A DNA stretch of 9,770 nt from Bacteroidota bacterium (GCA_023429365.1 JAEYVW010000259.1:1-9770); one strand, 5' to 3'; positions 1 to 7,672 are shown, counted from the stretch's first letter. Made by a program: numbers and translations. Notes: generated by a model not told the origin, from the sequence alone.

Positions 1-315
1 CCTTTTTACATTGCTAAGCGTTGAAATGCCGGGTCCCCCATGCAGGTAAAGTAGTGGCTCCAATGGGCTCGCACCCGACGCTTTAACTACGGCAACTGCC
101 ATTAGTATTTTCTTACTACTACTGTCGCTATTGACATTTTGGCTTACCGGTACCTGGTAGCAAACTACATCACTCGAATCCGCCCAGCTGCTGTCAATGC
201 CAACCTCTGAACAATTACACTGGTACGGAACATCTCGTGCTGGCTGTTTACAGGAAAAATAAAATAAGGCTGGTGCAGTGATCAAGACCAACGGAATCTT
301 AAAATCGATTTTCAT
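1..315 (-). CDS. Exported alpha/beta hydrolase, S33 / prolyl-aminopeptidase-like (N-terminal 105 residues, cut by window edge)
   Basis: An open frame starts at ATG (complement of 313-315) and runs off the left edge with no stop. The N-terminus, MKIDFKIPLVLITAPALFYF followed by Ser-Cys, is a hydrophobic export signal. Cys22 could be a lipidation site, although the lipobox (Y-F-S-C) is a relaxed one. A second Cys-x-Cys pair follows at about residues 38-40. Residues 88-98 read LLYLHGGPGIS: the HGGPG oxyanion-hole motif (residues 92-96) is typical of proline iminopeptidases and the TAP-like branch of peptidase family S33. The nucleophile, acid and His lie outside the window, so activity cannot be judged. 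The start is 9 bases downstream of the amidohydrolase stop, so the two are very likely co-transcribed. Family assignment is good; the substrate is unknown. Confidence 0.82.
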   Translation of the reverse strand, partial: MKIDFKIPLVLITAPALFYFSCKQPARDVPYQCNCSEVGIDSSWADSSDVVCYQVPVSQNVNSDSSSKKILMAVAVVKASGASPLEPLLYLHGGPGISTLSNVKR

Positions 316-324
316 TACGCTTAA

Positions 325-1176
325 TTATTCGTTGAAAAAAACTGTCGCGTTATCATAGAAGATTTTTTGCTTTTGCTTTTCGGTTAGAAAATCCAGGTTT
401 TCCACCGAGGCGATACAGTTTTCAATTTCCGCGTTGTCTGAGCCAAATAGTAACCTGTCTTCCAAACCGGCATCGATCAATTCCTTCATGATCTTATAAA
501 ACTCATCAGTAGGTATGATACCCGGGTTGTTGAGAACGGAAATATCGGCATACACGTTGGGGAATTCCTTCATCATCGCTATGCATTCCTCAAGAAAGGG
601 ACCTCCGCCATGCATAAACCAGGCGCGCAGCTTTGGAAACCTGGCCAGAGCTTCCCTGAACAAAACGGGGTTACCCATTTCTTCCTTGAAGTTGGGACAG
701 CCATGATCGGACCCTGCTGATCCGGTGTGTAGGCCAACAGGTAAATTGTATTTTTCCGCCAGGGCATAATAAGGAAACATCAACGAATCCGAAGAGGGGA
801 TCCCATGGTATTGCGTAAGCACTTCACCAAGGAAACGGATCTTATTTTCCTTCACCTGCTGTTCTACCCAGTTAATATCGGGCCATTCTTTTCCATCTTC
901 AAAACAAGGTTGCAGACTGTATGGTACTTTCCCGTTGGGGCAGGGAATAAATAACCCGTGCAATACTTTTAGCTTTTCATCACCCTTGTACCCCTGCTGC
1001 TCCTGCCAGGATGTACTAACTGCCACGACTGCAACTCCACCTGCCTGAAGCTGGTTAAGTTGACTACTTGGATCTTCTGCTCCATGAAGGTGAACATCGA
1101 ATATTTTTCGTTCGATGGTTGTAGTACTGTTACATCCCGCTACCAGCAGGACAAGAAATAAGATTGTAATCCGCAT
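325..1176 (-). CDS. Amidohydrolase-2 family metal-dependent hydrolase, predicted lipoprotein
   Basis: This 283-residue protein begins with a lipoprotein signal (MRITILFLVLLVAGC; lipobox LVAGC, Cys15), so it is probably anchored in the envelope. The mature part is a TIM-barrel metal hydrolase. FDVHLH gives the first-strand HxH (His29, His31). Further candidate metal or catalytic residues are Glu118 in LGEVL, His150 in PVGLHTG, His189 in WFMHGGGP and Asp247 in LLFGSDN. The C-terminal LTEKQKQKIFYDNATVFF matches the usual helix ending of PF04909 proteins. That family hydrolyses or decarboxylates varied small molecules; nothing here fixes the substrate. ATG was chosen because it directly precedes the signal and lies 2 bases after the upstream peptidase stop, which suggests translational coupling. 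The order S9 peptidase, amidohydrolase, S33 hydrolase suggests a shared catabolic role, which is inference. Confidence 0.88.
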   Translation of the reverse strand: MRITILFLVLLVAGCNSTTTIERKIFDVHLHGAEDPSSQLNQLQAGGVAVVAVSTSWQEQQGYKGDEKLKVLHGLFIPCPNGKVPYSLQPCFEDGKEWPDINWVEQQVKENKIRFLGEVLTQYHGIPSSDSLMFPYYALAEKYNLPVGLHTGSAGSDHGCPNFKEEMGNPVLFREALARFPKLRAWFMHGGGPFLEECIAMMKEFPNVYADISVLNNPGIIPTDEFYKIMKELIDAGLEDRLLFGSDNAEIENCIASVENLDFLTEKQKQKIFYDNATVFFNE

Positions 1177-1178
1177 GT

Positions 1179-3335
1179 TTATTTATTCAATTGAAATTCG
1201 GGATGACCAGTTTGCCAGAGTGCAAACTTTAGAATATAAAAAGGTTCGTTTTCATTGATCGTTGCATGACCGCCTTCCCAATCCACCAGGAATAGAATGG
1301 GACGGTCGCCCTTCTGATGTTCCTGCAACCTTGCGGCATAACGGGCCGCTGGTGACATCGACAGGATATAATCAGTAGCGCCATGTATGATCAATATACC
1401 TGGTAAATTCCTGCCTTCCGGAATATGGTACAAAGCGCTTTGCTGGTAATTTGATAAAAAACCTTCCGGCGTATTTTTGGGGCCAGTAGTTTTATTGCCT
1501 TCCCTTGCGCCTGCTGCATCCGTGTGCGTAGCGAGGTCAGGCAGACCGGCCAGGTAAATGCCTGCAGCAAACAGTTCGGGACGCTGATTCATGGCATTTC
1601 CAACCAAAAAAGTTCCGGCACTGCCTCCCATCAATACGATTTTGGAAGGGGAAGAATATTTGTTTTTTACCAGCCACTCCGCGATATCCACCACGTCATT
1701 GACCGAGTTCATTTTATGGGGAAACAGGCCATCTTTTGTCCAGTCCTCACCTAACTCGCCGCCTCCGCGTACATGCGCGTATGCGTATACACCGCCGCGT
1801 TTTATCCAGGAATACATGGTGGGATCAAAATACAAGTCGCGGCTGGCACCGCTATTCCCATATCCCTCTATCAGCCATGCATTGGTATTTTTCAGATCGA
1901 TAGTATTAGCATAAACAACCGATACCGGGATCTTTTTCCCATCACGGGATGGTGCATACAATACTTCTGTTTTCAACTCTCCTGATTTATCCAACACTTT
2001 ATCAGCAAACGAAAAGCCATGAACTTTGTTTTGCCGATGTTCATACCACTGGTACAAATCCATTTTGACCGGTGAGGAAAGACAGAACAAGAGATCATTC
2101 CCGTTAAACAACTGAAGCTGGCTGACCGTATGGTTTCTTGGCAATCGTAAAAGTGTTGTCTCCCTGCTTTTAAGATCCAGTTTCAGGATCTGCATATCCC
2201 CGATCTTTCGTAACAGAACATACAACACATCTCTGCCTGCAATGATGGCTTTGTTGTGTGAAAAATCGGTCCCGGCAATCACATCCTGTTGTTGTGGAAG
2301 AAATTCAACCGGCGTATTTCCGGTCGACATATCAATTTTAACAACTCTGTATCGCGGCGCGCCAGTGGAAACCGCGTATAGCCATTTATCGTTTGCGTCA
2401 AACGCATCGCCGAGATTCACATAATTTTTTAGCTTTTTCCAGGGCGTATTGTCCCCGTTGAGTTTGGAAATATGAACCGCATATGCATAGTTATCTCCTT
2501 CGGCGGAGCGAATTCGGGCGACGATATAGGGTGAATGGCTGAAACTGTAAACATACGGCGTTTCTGCAGGGGTTAAAGATATTTTACTATTAACACCACT
2601 TCCGAAAATCGGCTTGTCTGAAGACTGTGACGTGCCCAGCCGGTGTTGCATGATCTTCCCGTTAAAATATTTTTCCGCATGTTTATTGGTAGGCGGCGAC
2701 TGCGTATAGAACAATGATTTATTATCCGGCGACCAGGCCATTGAAACGCCTCTTGAGTCATTGAACATGACCGGTGCAATGCTGTCGGGCAGGAACTCCT
2801 TTGTTTCGAGATTAAAAAACCTGATCTGCGGGTTAGCTTCACCGTTTTGGGTGAGCATCATGGCAAGCAGCGACTCATTGTAAGAAAACAATCTCTTCCT
2901 GACAGAATAGTTTTGCCCGTTGATCTTTACACGTCCCAGGACTTTCTCCTCGGTCGCTTCAGGACCTTTTCGCCGGCAAAGCATCGAACCTTCGCCGGGA
3001 ATATCCCGGAAATAGTAAATACTTTTTCCGTTTGCAGTCATTCTCCATACCTCATCCTTTATGGCTTCAAATAATTCACCGGATTCCTGGTACAGTGCTT
3101 CCATTCCCGTAATGCTGTCCAAAACCTGTTTTGCCAACTGACCCTGCTGCCGGCTAAAGGACTGCATTTCCGTTTCATTTTCTTTCCTGCTCATCCAGAA
3201 ATACGGATCCGACATTTTAATACCAAAGACGGTAGTATCGAACGACTCATGTCTGGCCACAGGATAACTGAACTGTGAAAAGCACATAGTTTGGGATAGG
3301 GCAAAAGAAAAAACAAGCAGCAATAATCTTTTCAT
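1179..3335 (-). CDS. Exported S9-family serine peptidase (prolyl oligopeptidase / oligopeptidase B type)
   Basis: This 718-residue protein has a signal peptide (MKRLLLLVFSFALSQTMCFS, cleaved before Gln21), so it is periplasmic or secreted. Residues 35-70 carry the family N-terminal signature around DPYFW. Residues about 75-450 fit the seven-bladed propeller (repeated W/F-S-PDNKSL-type strands). Residues about 455-718 are the alpha/beta-hydrolase domain: GYGNSGAS (491-498), HVRGGGELGEDW (521-532), nucleophile Ser572 in MGGSAGT, Asp655 in HGATDYI and His690 in WEGGH. The triad spacing (83 and 35 residues) is close to porcine prolyl oligopeptidase (87 and 39). The stretch through NQRPELF resembles oligopeptidase B. 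By eye, the proline-pocket Trp and the Arg two residues after the catalytic Asp in prolyl oligopeptidase are absent, as is the acidic EEWG stretch of oligopeptidase B, so specificity is open. It is the first gene of a three-gene run. Confidence 0.9.
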   Translation of the reverse strand: MKRLLLLVFSFALSQTMCFSQFSYPVARHESFDTTVFGIKMSDPYFWMSRKENETEMQSFSRQQGQLAKQVLDSITGMEALYQESGELFEAIKDEVWRMTANGKSIYYFRDIPGEGSMLCRRKGPEATEEKVLGRVKINGQNYSVRKRLFSYNESLLAMMLTQNGEANPQIRFFNLETKEFLPDSIAPVMFNDSRGVSMAWSPDNKSLFYTQSPPTNKHAEKYFNGKIMQHRLGTSQSSDKPIFGSGVNSKISLTPAETPYVYSFSHSPYIVARIRSAEGDNYAYAVHISKLNGDNTPWKKLKNYVNLGDAFDANDKWLYAVSTGAPRYRVVKIDMSTGNTPVEFLPQQQDVIAGTDFSHNKAIIAGRDVLYVLLRKIGDMQILKLDLKSRETTLLRLPRNHTVSQLQLFNGNDLLFCLSSPVKMDLYQWYEHRQNKVHGFSFADKVLDKSGELKTEVLYAPSRDGKKIPVSVVYANTIDLKNTNAWLIEGYGNSGASRDLYFDPTMYSWIKRGGVYAYAHVRGGGELGEDWTKDGLFPHKMNSVNDVVDIAEWLVKNKYSSPSKIVLMGGSAGTFLVGNAMNQRPELFAAGIYLAGLPDLATHTDAAGAREGNKTTGPKNTPEGFLSNYQQSALYHIPEGRNLPGILIIHGATDYILSMSPAARYAARLQEHQKGDRPILFLVDWEGGHATINENEPFYILKFALWQTGHPEFQLNK

Positions 3336-3440
3336 AAATCATATTTAATGATCTCCGGCTAAATAATATCAGTATAAAATATCAAAGAAATTGTTCCAGC
3401 AACCACTGCTATTATTGTATCTCCGGGTTCTTACTCTTAC

Positions 3441-3473
3441 TAAACTTATAATATTTTTACAATCTCTGTTCAA
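3441..3473 (-). promoter_or_regulatory. Possible Bacteroidota-type promoter upstream of the S9 peptidase
   Basis: Read on the minus strand, TTG (complement of 3471-3473) is followed after 22 bases by TAAGTTTA (complement of 3441-3448). This is one base away from the Bacteroidota -7 element TAnnTTTG, with a spacing inside the reported range for the -33/-7 pair. It lies about 105 bases before the peptidase ATG, in an AT-rich 160-base gap after the preceding gene's stop, which is where a new transcript for the 3335-to-1 cluster would be expected. A near match of this kind can occur by chance. Confidence 0.28.
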
Positions 3474-3495
3474 CTACAAGCTTTTTTTGAAGTAG

Positions 3496-4344
3496 CTAGT
3501 CACTTTTGTGTCTCAACTGATACCGGTATATGTGATCCAAAATCGCTTTGGCAACAATATCGGGTTGAGATCTTGCAATATGGTGTCCGCTACTTGTAAT
3601 GATCTCATATTTTAATGCAGGTCTTTTAACCGCCCATTTCACTAGTTCTTCCACCCATGCACGATTTATTGGATTTGTTGTGTCACGATCCTGGCCTCCT
3701 TCAGCTTTGCCTGCCGCTATCAATAATGTGGTTGGCGTGGCGTGTAATTCATCCGAAAGCCTTGCCTGGTTCATTGAAATATCAAACATCCGCATCTCTT
3801 CACGCTCACCGGGGCGGGTCTTACTAGTCAATATTGCCTGCATATACTCCATGTCTTCTTTCATCATTTCCGGGAACTCTCTCTCCAGCCGGGGATACAC
3901 TTCCTCAGGCGCGGGATCAACTAATACCATCCCTGCCACTTCGTCCGGGTAAAGCCCCGCAAACACCCGTATCAGGGCACCACCATAAGACCAACCCGAC
4001 AAGATATATGGCGGGGCGATTTTGGCCTTTGTCAATGCTGCTTTTAATTCCCTTGCAATTGTAATCGCATCTCGTGACAATGTACATGTATCAGAATTCA
4101 AATACCCAGGTCTGTCATAAGAAATGACCCTTGCAGAGGCAGCTAACTTAGGTTGTACCAATTCCCACGTTTTATGACTGGAGCCTCCCCCTGCTTCTAA
4201 GATAACTGTAGGCTTTCCAATGCCGGATGAGTAGAGGGTCATGGTATGTTCATGCACTTTTACTTTTATGGTATCATATATTTGTGCATTAATTGAATAC
4301 AGGAAAATTATAAGTGCAAAGAAGAGAGTATAACTTTTTTTCAT
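3496..4344 (-). CDS. Exported alpha/beta-fold hydrolase
   Basis: This 282-residue protein has a signal peptide (MKKSYTLFFALIIFLYSINA, predicted cleavage before Gln21). The fold is shown by VILEAGGGSSHKTWE (47-61, oxyanion loop), RVISYDRPGYLNSD (72-85), the nucleophile elbow SGWSYGG with Ser119, VLVDPAP (140-146) and the C-terminal TSSGHHIARSQPDIV with His254 or His255. The acid is ambiguous: the usual position after strand 7 reads GKAE (Glu215), while Asp143 after strand 6 is the alternative. Length fits a stand-alone hydrolase with a short cap (about 145-200). The closest general resemblance is to alpha/beta-hydrolase_1 esterases or peptidases; no substrate can be named. It starts 39 bases after the VOC-like gene on the same strand and may share its transcript. 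The 160-base gap after its stop separates it from the peptidase cluster. Confidence 0.87.
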   Translation of the reverse strand: MKKSYTLFFALIIFLYSINAQIYDTIKVKVHEHTMTLYSSGIGKPTVILEAGGGSSHKTWELVQPKLAASARVISYDRPGYLNSDTCTLSRDAITIARELKAALTKAKIAPPYILSGWSYGGALIRVFAGLYPDEVAGMVLVDPAPEEVYPRLEREFPEMMKEDMEYMQAILTSKTRPGEREEMRMFDISMNQARLSDELHATPTTLLIAAGKAEGGQDRDTTNPINRAWVEELVKWAVKRPALKYEIITSSGHHIARSQPDIVAKAILDHIYRYQLRHKSD

Positions 4345-4383
4345 ATTGCTTCACTAAAGTTTCCTGATAAAATCATAACAGGT

Positions 4384-5202
4384 CTATTCTACCAATTCTA
4401 TTTCCAATCCATCAATAGCCAGGGGCGAAATAAAAACACTATTGGCAGCTACCTTACCCAATATTTTTTTTGATTCAAGGAACAACTTCGCCGACTTAAG
4501 TGATTTTACAACAATCACAATTTTCGAAATCCAGTTTTTCTCACATTTTTGTAAACGTAATGAGGGCCCTTCAATAAAGGTAAAAAGTTCACCAGTTTTC
4601 TTTAAGTCCGGTAGTTTCAGCATTTGCTTTTCGTAAATACCCGGATCAGTTGAACCTATTACAATTTCTTTGAGCAAAATAATCCCCAGTTCACCCCCGT
4701 TGACTTCCTCTAATTTATCAGCCCCTTTCCTACGATTTTCTGCGACTTGCTGCCTTGACTTGTAGTCGCAAACAAACAGGTTGGCTTCATCCGGCAATAA
4801 ATTTTTTGGCGTCAAAGTTGACCAGCCACGTAGTGTGCCGTTCAAATCTTTTGATACATTACTGTTATCGATCGTATCATGAGCAATGCCGAGTCTGTCA
4901 AGTTCTTTTTCAAACTCCTCCATGTGCCTGATTGGTTCGAGCGCAATACCATTGAAGGATGTGGTGTCCGCACCCTTAAACGTCACAAGTTCAAATGCGA
5001 CATTACCGAGAGTAACACCCCCACTTGCAAAATCACCGAATGATTGAAAACTCCACAATACCGGCAAGCCCAATTCCCCTGAAAAAAAATCGAAAAGTTT
5101 CTCAGGTTTTGGCGAACTGGCAAAGAAGTGCTCTATTTTATTCACCTGTGCATGAATTCTGGTGAAGGTCAAAACAAAACACACTGAAACTAAAAATTTC
5201 AT
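4384..5202 (-). CDS. Secreted two-module VOC / glyoxalase-like protein
   Basis: I place the start at ATG (complement of 5200-5202), giving 272 residues. It follows a GGAG in CCGGAGTGTATG and opens directly into a signal peptide (MKFLVSVCFVLTFTRIHA, then Gln19). A longer reading from TTG at 5265 would put 21 polar residues before the signal and is unlikely. Module 1 (about 22-110) reads IEHFFASSPKPEKLFDFFSG, then FGDFASGGVTLGNVAFELV, as in vicinal-oxygen-chelate (glyoxalase/dioxygenase) proteins; His25 and Glu71 sit where metal ligands would be. Module 2 (about 170-272) ends ISKIVIVVKSLKSAKLFL…DGLEIELVE, a second beta-alpha-beta unit with Lys where the first has His. Glyoxalase-fold proteins are usually cytoplasmic, so an exported one is less common. 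Substrate and activity are unknown. The 139 bases upstream (5203-5341) hold no gene, only a weak TCCAC/GTGGA inverted repeat (5291-5295 and 5311-5315). Confidence 0.72.
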   Translation of the reverse strand: MKFLVSVCFVLTFTRIHAQVNKIEHFFASSPKPEKLFDFFSGELGLPVLWSFQSFGDFASGGVTLGNVAFELVTFKGADTTSFNGIALEPIRHMEEFEKELDRLGIAHDTIDNSNVSKDLNGTLRGWSTLTPKNLLPDEANLFVCDYKSRQQVAENRRKGADKLEEVNGGELGIILLKEIVIGSTDPGIYEKQMLKLPDLKKTGELFTFIEGPSLRLQKCEKNWISKIVIVVKSLKSAKLFLESKKILGKVAANSVFISPLAIDGLEIELVE

Positions 5203-5341
5203 ACACTCCGGTTTTATTTTTTTAGAAGCCGCTTTTCCCCAATTAGTTATTGTCGCCGGATCCAATCAAGTGCCCATTAACTGAAATACTTCCACGCCCT
5301 GCTCGCGCTTGTGGAGTCGAAGACCCTGCGAAACAGATGAA

Positions 5342-5800
5342 TCATTTTCTATCGAACAGCCTTTTAATCTCACCCTCACCCAGCAGAATCCGCCCATCAT
5401 CAGTTGAAAGCATGATCTGGTGCCCCGTCAATTGTTTGTAATGTTGTACAAATACCCGCTTATTACCCAGGTTGAACAATTTCTGGTAGTCTTTATTTTT
5501 CCTGTTCTCCTTTTTAAAAAAAGAAGTCAATATTTCGTAAAATTTGTCAAGCGTTCCTCCTTCGCTGCTGAATCTTACACTAAAATACTCCTTTAGCTCA
5601 TAGCGGCTGTCACGCATCAAAAGCAGGTAAGTAGTGTCCGTTTTCCCGGGCATAAATTCAAGACTGGCTTTTGCTGCGCCTACGTACTTTACCTGGCCAA
5701 AGATCTGCCAGTCACCAGATGGCTTGATTTCGGAAAGCTGCGCAGCCAGGTGTTGATGTATGACTAATACGATCAACAGGAAGGTTATTTTGATGTGCAT
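5342..5800 (-). CDS. Small secreted protein of unknown function
   Basis: From ATG (complement of 5798-5800) this is a 152-residue protein with a signal peptide (MHIKITFLLIVLVIHQHLAA, cleaved before Gln21). An upstream TTG at 5830 would add ten residues, but the ATG sits directly on the signal, so I prefer it. The mature part is a mixed alpha/beta protein of about 130 residues, with a basic helix KKENRKNKDYQKLF and a C-terminus IMLSTDDGRILLGEGEIKRLF. That ending resembles other small Bacteroidota secreted proteins, but I cannot name a family. There are no Cys residues and no recognisable catalytic motif. It lies 35 bases after the DUF3592-type gene on the same strand, so the two are probably co-transcribed. 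Confidence 0.7.
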   Translation of the reverse strand: MHIKITFLLIVLVIHQHLAAQLSEIKPSGDWQIFGQVKYVGAAKASLEFMPGKTDTTYLLLMRDSRYELKEYFSVRFSSEGGTLDKFYEILTSFFKKENRKNKDYQKLFNLGNKRVFVQHYKQLTGHQIMLSTDDGRILLGEGEIKRLFDRK

Positions 5801-5835
5801 ATAGCAATTATTTCTAGTCAATGTTTTCAAGCAAC

Positions 5836-6246
5836 TCAGGCTTCGCCCGACTCGATCATTTCATATAATTTATATACCGCAAACAAAATGAAAGCGGCGA
5901 GTGCTATCCCAAACCCGAGTATGAAATTCGATTGCCAGGCGCCATTCACGGTATTGAGTTTCGGGTTTCCGGGATCGTAGTACACATCGATCACATCATC
6001 CATTTTGTACAACCCCGATTTGCAGGTCAGGCTGCCATTGAACTGTTTCATGTGCTGATCATAAAAGGTATAATACACGATATCGGTTGGCTGTCGTCTC
6101 ACAGTGTGGATTCCGTACACCCGGGCTTTCGACATCCTGCCGGTGGTTAAAACTCTATTCACGCGCCGGCGTTTGTAAAGAATGATGGCAAGAGGCAAAA
6201 ACCCAAACAATGCCAAACCCGTCAGTACAAAATAAATGCCCTTCAT
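5836..6246 (-). CDS. DUF3592-type two-pass membrane protein
   Basis: This 136-residue protein has two membrane segments, about 4-24 (FVLTGLALFGFLPLAIILY) and about 108-128 (FILGFGIALAAFILFAVYKL), flanking a soluble beta-rich domain. KRRRVNR after the first segment suggests the N-terminus faces outward and the loop is cytoplasmic. The middle contains ARVYGIHTVRR, DIVYYTFYDQHMKQFNGSL and MDDVIDVYYDPGNPKLNTVN. The order 'VxYTF-D … G … Y..GD.I.VYYDP.NP..N' is the pattern of DUF3592 (PF12158), whose role is not known. It starts with ATG and has no convincing Shine-Dalgarno. It sits 35 bases downstream of the membrane-protein pair and 35 bases upstream of the small secreted protein, so all four could be one transcript. 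Confidence 0.78.
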   Translation of the reverse strand: MKGIYFVLTGLALFGFLPLAIILYKRRRVNRVLTTGRMSKARVYGIHTVRRQPTDIVYYTFYDQHMKQFNGSLTCKSGLYKMDDVIDVYYDPGNPKLNTVNGAWQSNFILGFGIALAAFILFAVYKLYEMIESGEA

Positions 6247-6281
6247 GAACGTAATTAATTATTAAAAATATCTTCTTTAAC

Positions 6282-7016
6282 TTAAACCATGATCCATGTA
6301 ACAAACATTTGCCAGCCCTGCGTTTTTGGCAACAGAAAATATCCCAGCTGTCCGATCAGGTAAATGGAAAGAGCCAGGGCTGCTGCTCTAATTGGATAAT
6401 TATTCCGCCAGTGATAATACAGCAAACCCAGCAATAAGATGTCGATGAGCACAAATACCGCAACTTCCGCAAAAAGGTCGAATTCACGGTCGTAATATTC
6501 ATAAACCTGAAAAATGATCCGGTCCACCGAAGGACCCAGCATCGTAAGGATCGCTGCAAACATAAACGTCGCGTGATAGATCATTCGCCTGCGCCAGCTC
6601 ACAGCCAGAATATAAAATACTGCGAGCCAGGCCAGATATATAATGGGTATGTACAATTCGCTTTTAATGAATGCCAGTGTCGCGATATCAGCGCCTGTCC
6701 CTCCTGCCCTGTCGATGCGGCCCAGGTAGGAAAACCGGATGACCATGTAGCCAAAAAAGAGTACAAGAGGCATGACCACATAACTTAATTTTCCCAGGGT
6801 TCTGTGCCACCTGATCTTTTTCTTGCGGATGAGCATGGGTTGGGTGATCGCCAGGATCAGCCAGCAACTCATAAACAGGGTGTGAATATGAATGATCCCT
6901 CCCATAGATCCAGGCAACTTTGCCAGGTATGTGGGATAGAATCCGGCCAGTATTACAGGGATCAACAAAAGCAGCCATAACGAAATGCGGGGATATAGTA
7001 TTTTATCGGCTTTCAT
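6282..7016 (-). CDS. Seven-helix membrane protein, probable diverged relative of the neighbouring DUF2306-like protein
   Basis: This 244-residue protein is almost entirely membrane helices, at about 12-28, 42-60, 75-94, 120-140, 147-163, 182-201 and 210-230. The second helix carries His43 and His45 (GGIIHIHTLF). The next loop reads RWHRTLGK with His71. A third His, His148, follows Arg-rich WRRRMIY at the start of helix 5, and Asp165-Arg166 end that helix. The upstream neighbour has the same order of landmarks (His in helix 2, HRxxGK loop, His after a basic stretch, then Asp), so I infer that the two are homologous although overall identity is low. Its ATG overlaps the neighbour's stop by four bases (ATGA, 7013-7016), a sign of translational coupling and perhaps of a complex. 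The function is unknown; the conserved His residues could bind heme or a metal, but nothing here proves it. Confidence 0.75.
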   Translation of the reverse strand: MKADKILYPRISLWLLLLIPVILAGFYPTYLAKLPGSMGGIIHIHTLFMSCWLILAITQPMLIRKKKIRWHRTLGKLSYVVMPLVLFFGYMVIRFSYLGRIDRAGGTGADIATLAFIKSELYIPIIYLAWLAVFYILAVSWRRRMIYHATFMFAAILTMLGPSVDRIIFQVYEYYDREFDLFAEVAVFVLIDILLLGLLYYHWRNNYPIRAAALALSIYLIGQLGYFLLPKTQGWQMFVTWIMV

Positions 7017-7672
7017 GATTGTTCCGGTTTTGCAACATTTTTTTTCTTATAATAAACAGAGGGTATCCAAACCATAAAGATCTCGGCCAGTATCAGTGGC
7101 ACGAACGAAAAGAAATACTCATTCACCACCCGCCTGAACATGCCATCGCTGATCTGGCCGAACAAAAAATCGAGCGGGAATACTTCATCAACCCGAACCG
7201 CTACAAAAGCCAGCACGCATACATAACTCCGTACCATCATTTGCCGGTGGACTTTCAGATTTCTTTTTTTTATGGCCTTCCATGCGAAAAAAGTAGCCAG
7301 CACTGCAAACACTGTAAGGAGGAACAGGGATATACGACAGGGTACACAGGGACTAACCAACGATAATCGCGACGCAGATATCCCGATGAGCGCGATCCCG
7401 GTCATGTAAATCTTCCCGGTCATGCGATGAAAAGATAAAAACCTGTTGCGGATGGATGGCCAAAACTGTAAAGGTCCCAGTAGTAAAGTCATAGTGCCAC
7501 CCACCATATGCATCACCACCCAAAGCTGGTTGTTAAAAATGGAATTCCCGAACGAAGGCCCCCTGTACCCGTAGAAATAAGCGATGACATTGTCGAGAAA
7601 GAAATAAACTGATAACGCGATGATAAGGAACCAGGATCCGGCTTTCAACGCGATACCAAAAACTTTGATCAT
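7013..7672 (-). CDS. DUF2306-like multi-pass membrane protein
   Basis: The chosen start is ATG (complement of 7670-7672), preceded by AAGG five bases upstream, giving 219 residues. A GTG at 7699 would add nine residues and has no ribosome site. About six helices can be seen. The segment VVMHMVGGTMTLLLGPLQFW (residue 52 on), then RNRFLSFHRMTGKIYM, is the signature region of DUF2306 (PF10067) membrane proteins: a His in a helix (His55), a conserved LGPLQF, then HRxxGK (His82). A third His (His142) lies in RNLKVHRQMMVRSY and Asp162 follows. A CVPC pair (Cys109, Cys112) sits in the loop before helix 4. The family has no established function that I know. It is the first gene of the leftward run and overlaps the next gene by four bases. 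Confidence 0.8.
   Translation of the reverse strand: MIKVFGIALKAGSWFLIIALSVYFFLDNVIAYFYGYRGPSFGNSIFNNQLWVVMHMVGGTMTLLLGPLQFWPSIRNRFLSFHRMTGKIYMTGIALIGISASRLSLVSPCVPCRISLFLLTVFAVLATFFAWKAIKKRNLKVHRQMMVRSYVCVLAFVAVRVDEVFPLDFLFGQISDGMFRRVVNEYFFSFVPLILAEIFMVWIPSVYYKKKNVAKPEQS

Noticed and set aside
2573..2842. 89-residue minus-strand frame inside the S9 peptidase gene
   Set aside because: It lies fully inside a well-supported gene in another frame and has no family motif.
3599..3952. 117-residue plus-strand frame opposite the alpha/beta hydrolase
   Set aside because: It is antisense to a gene with nucleophile and His motifs. Ser-rich translation is expected from the reverse frame.
5203..5265. 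N-terminal extension of the VOC-like protein from TTG at 5265
   Set aside because: It would place 21 polar residues before an obvious signal peptide, and the ATG at 5202 has a GGAG upstream.
7019..7366. 115-residue plus-strand frame opposite the DUF2306-like gene
   Set aside because: It is antisense to a membrane protein with clear conserved motifs, and its own translation shows no domain or export signal.
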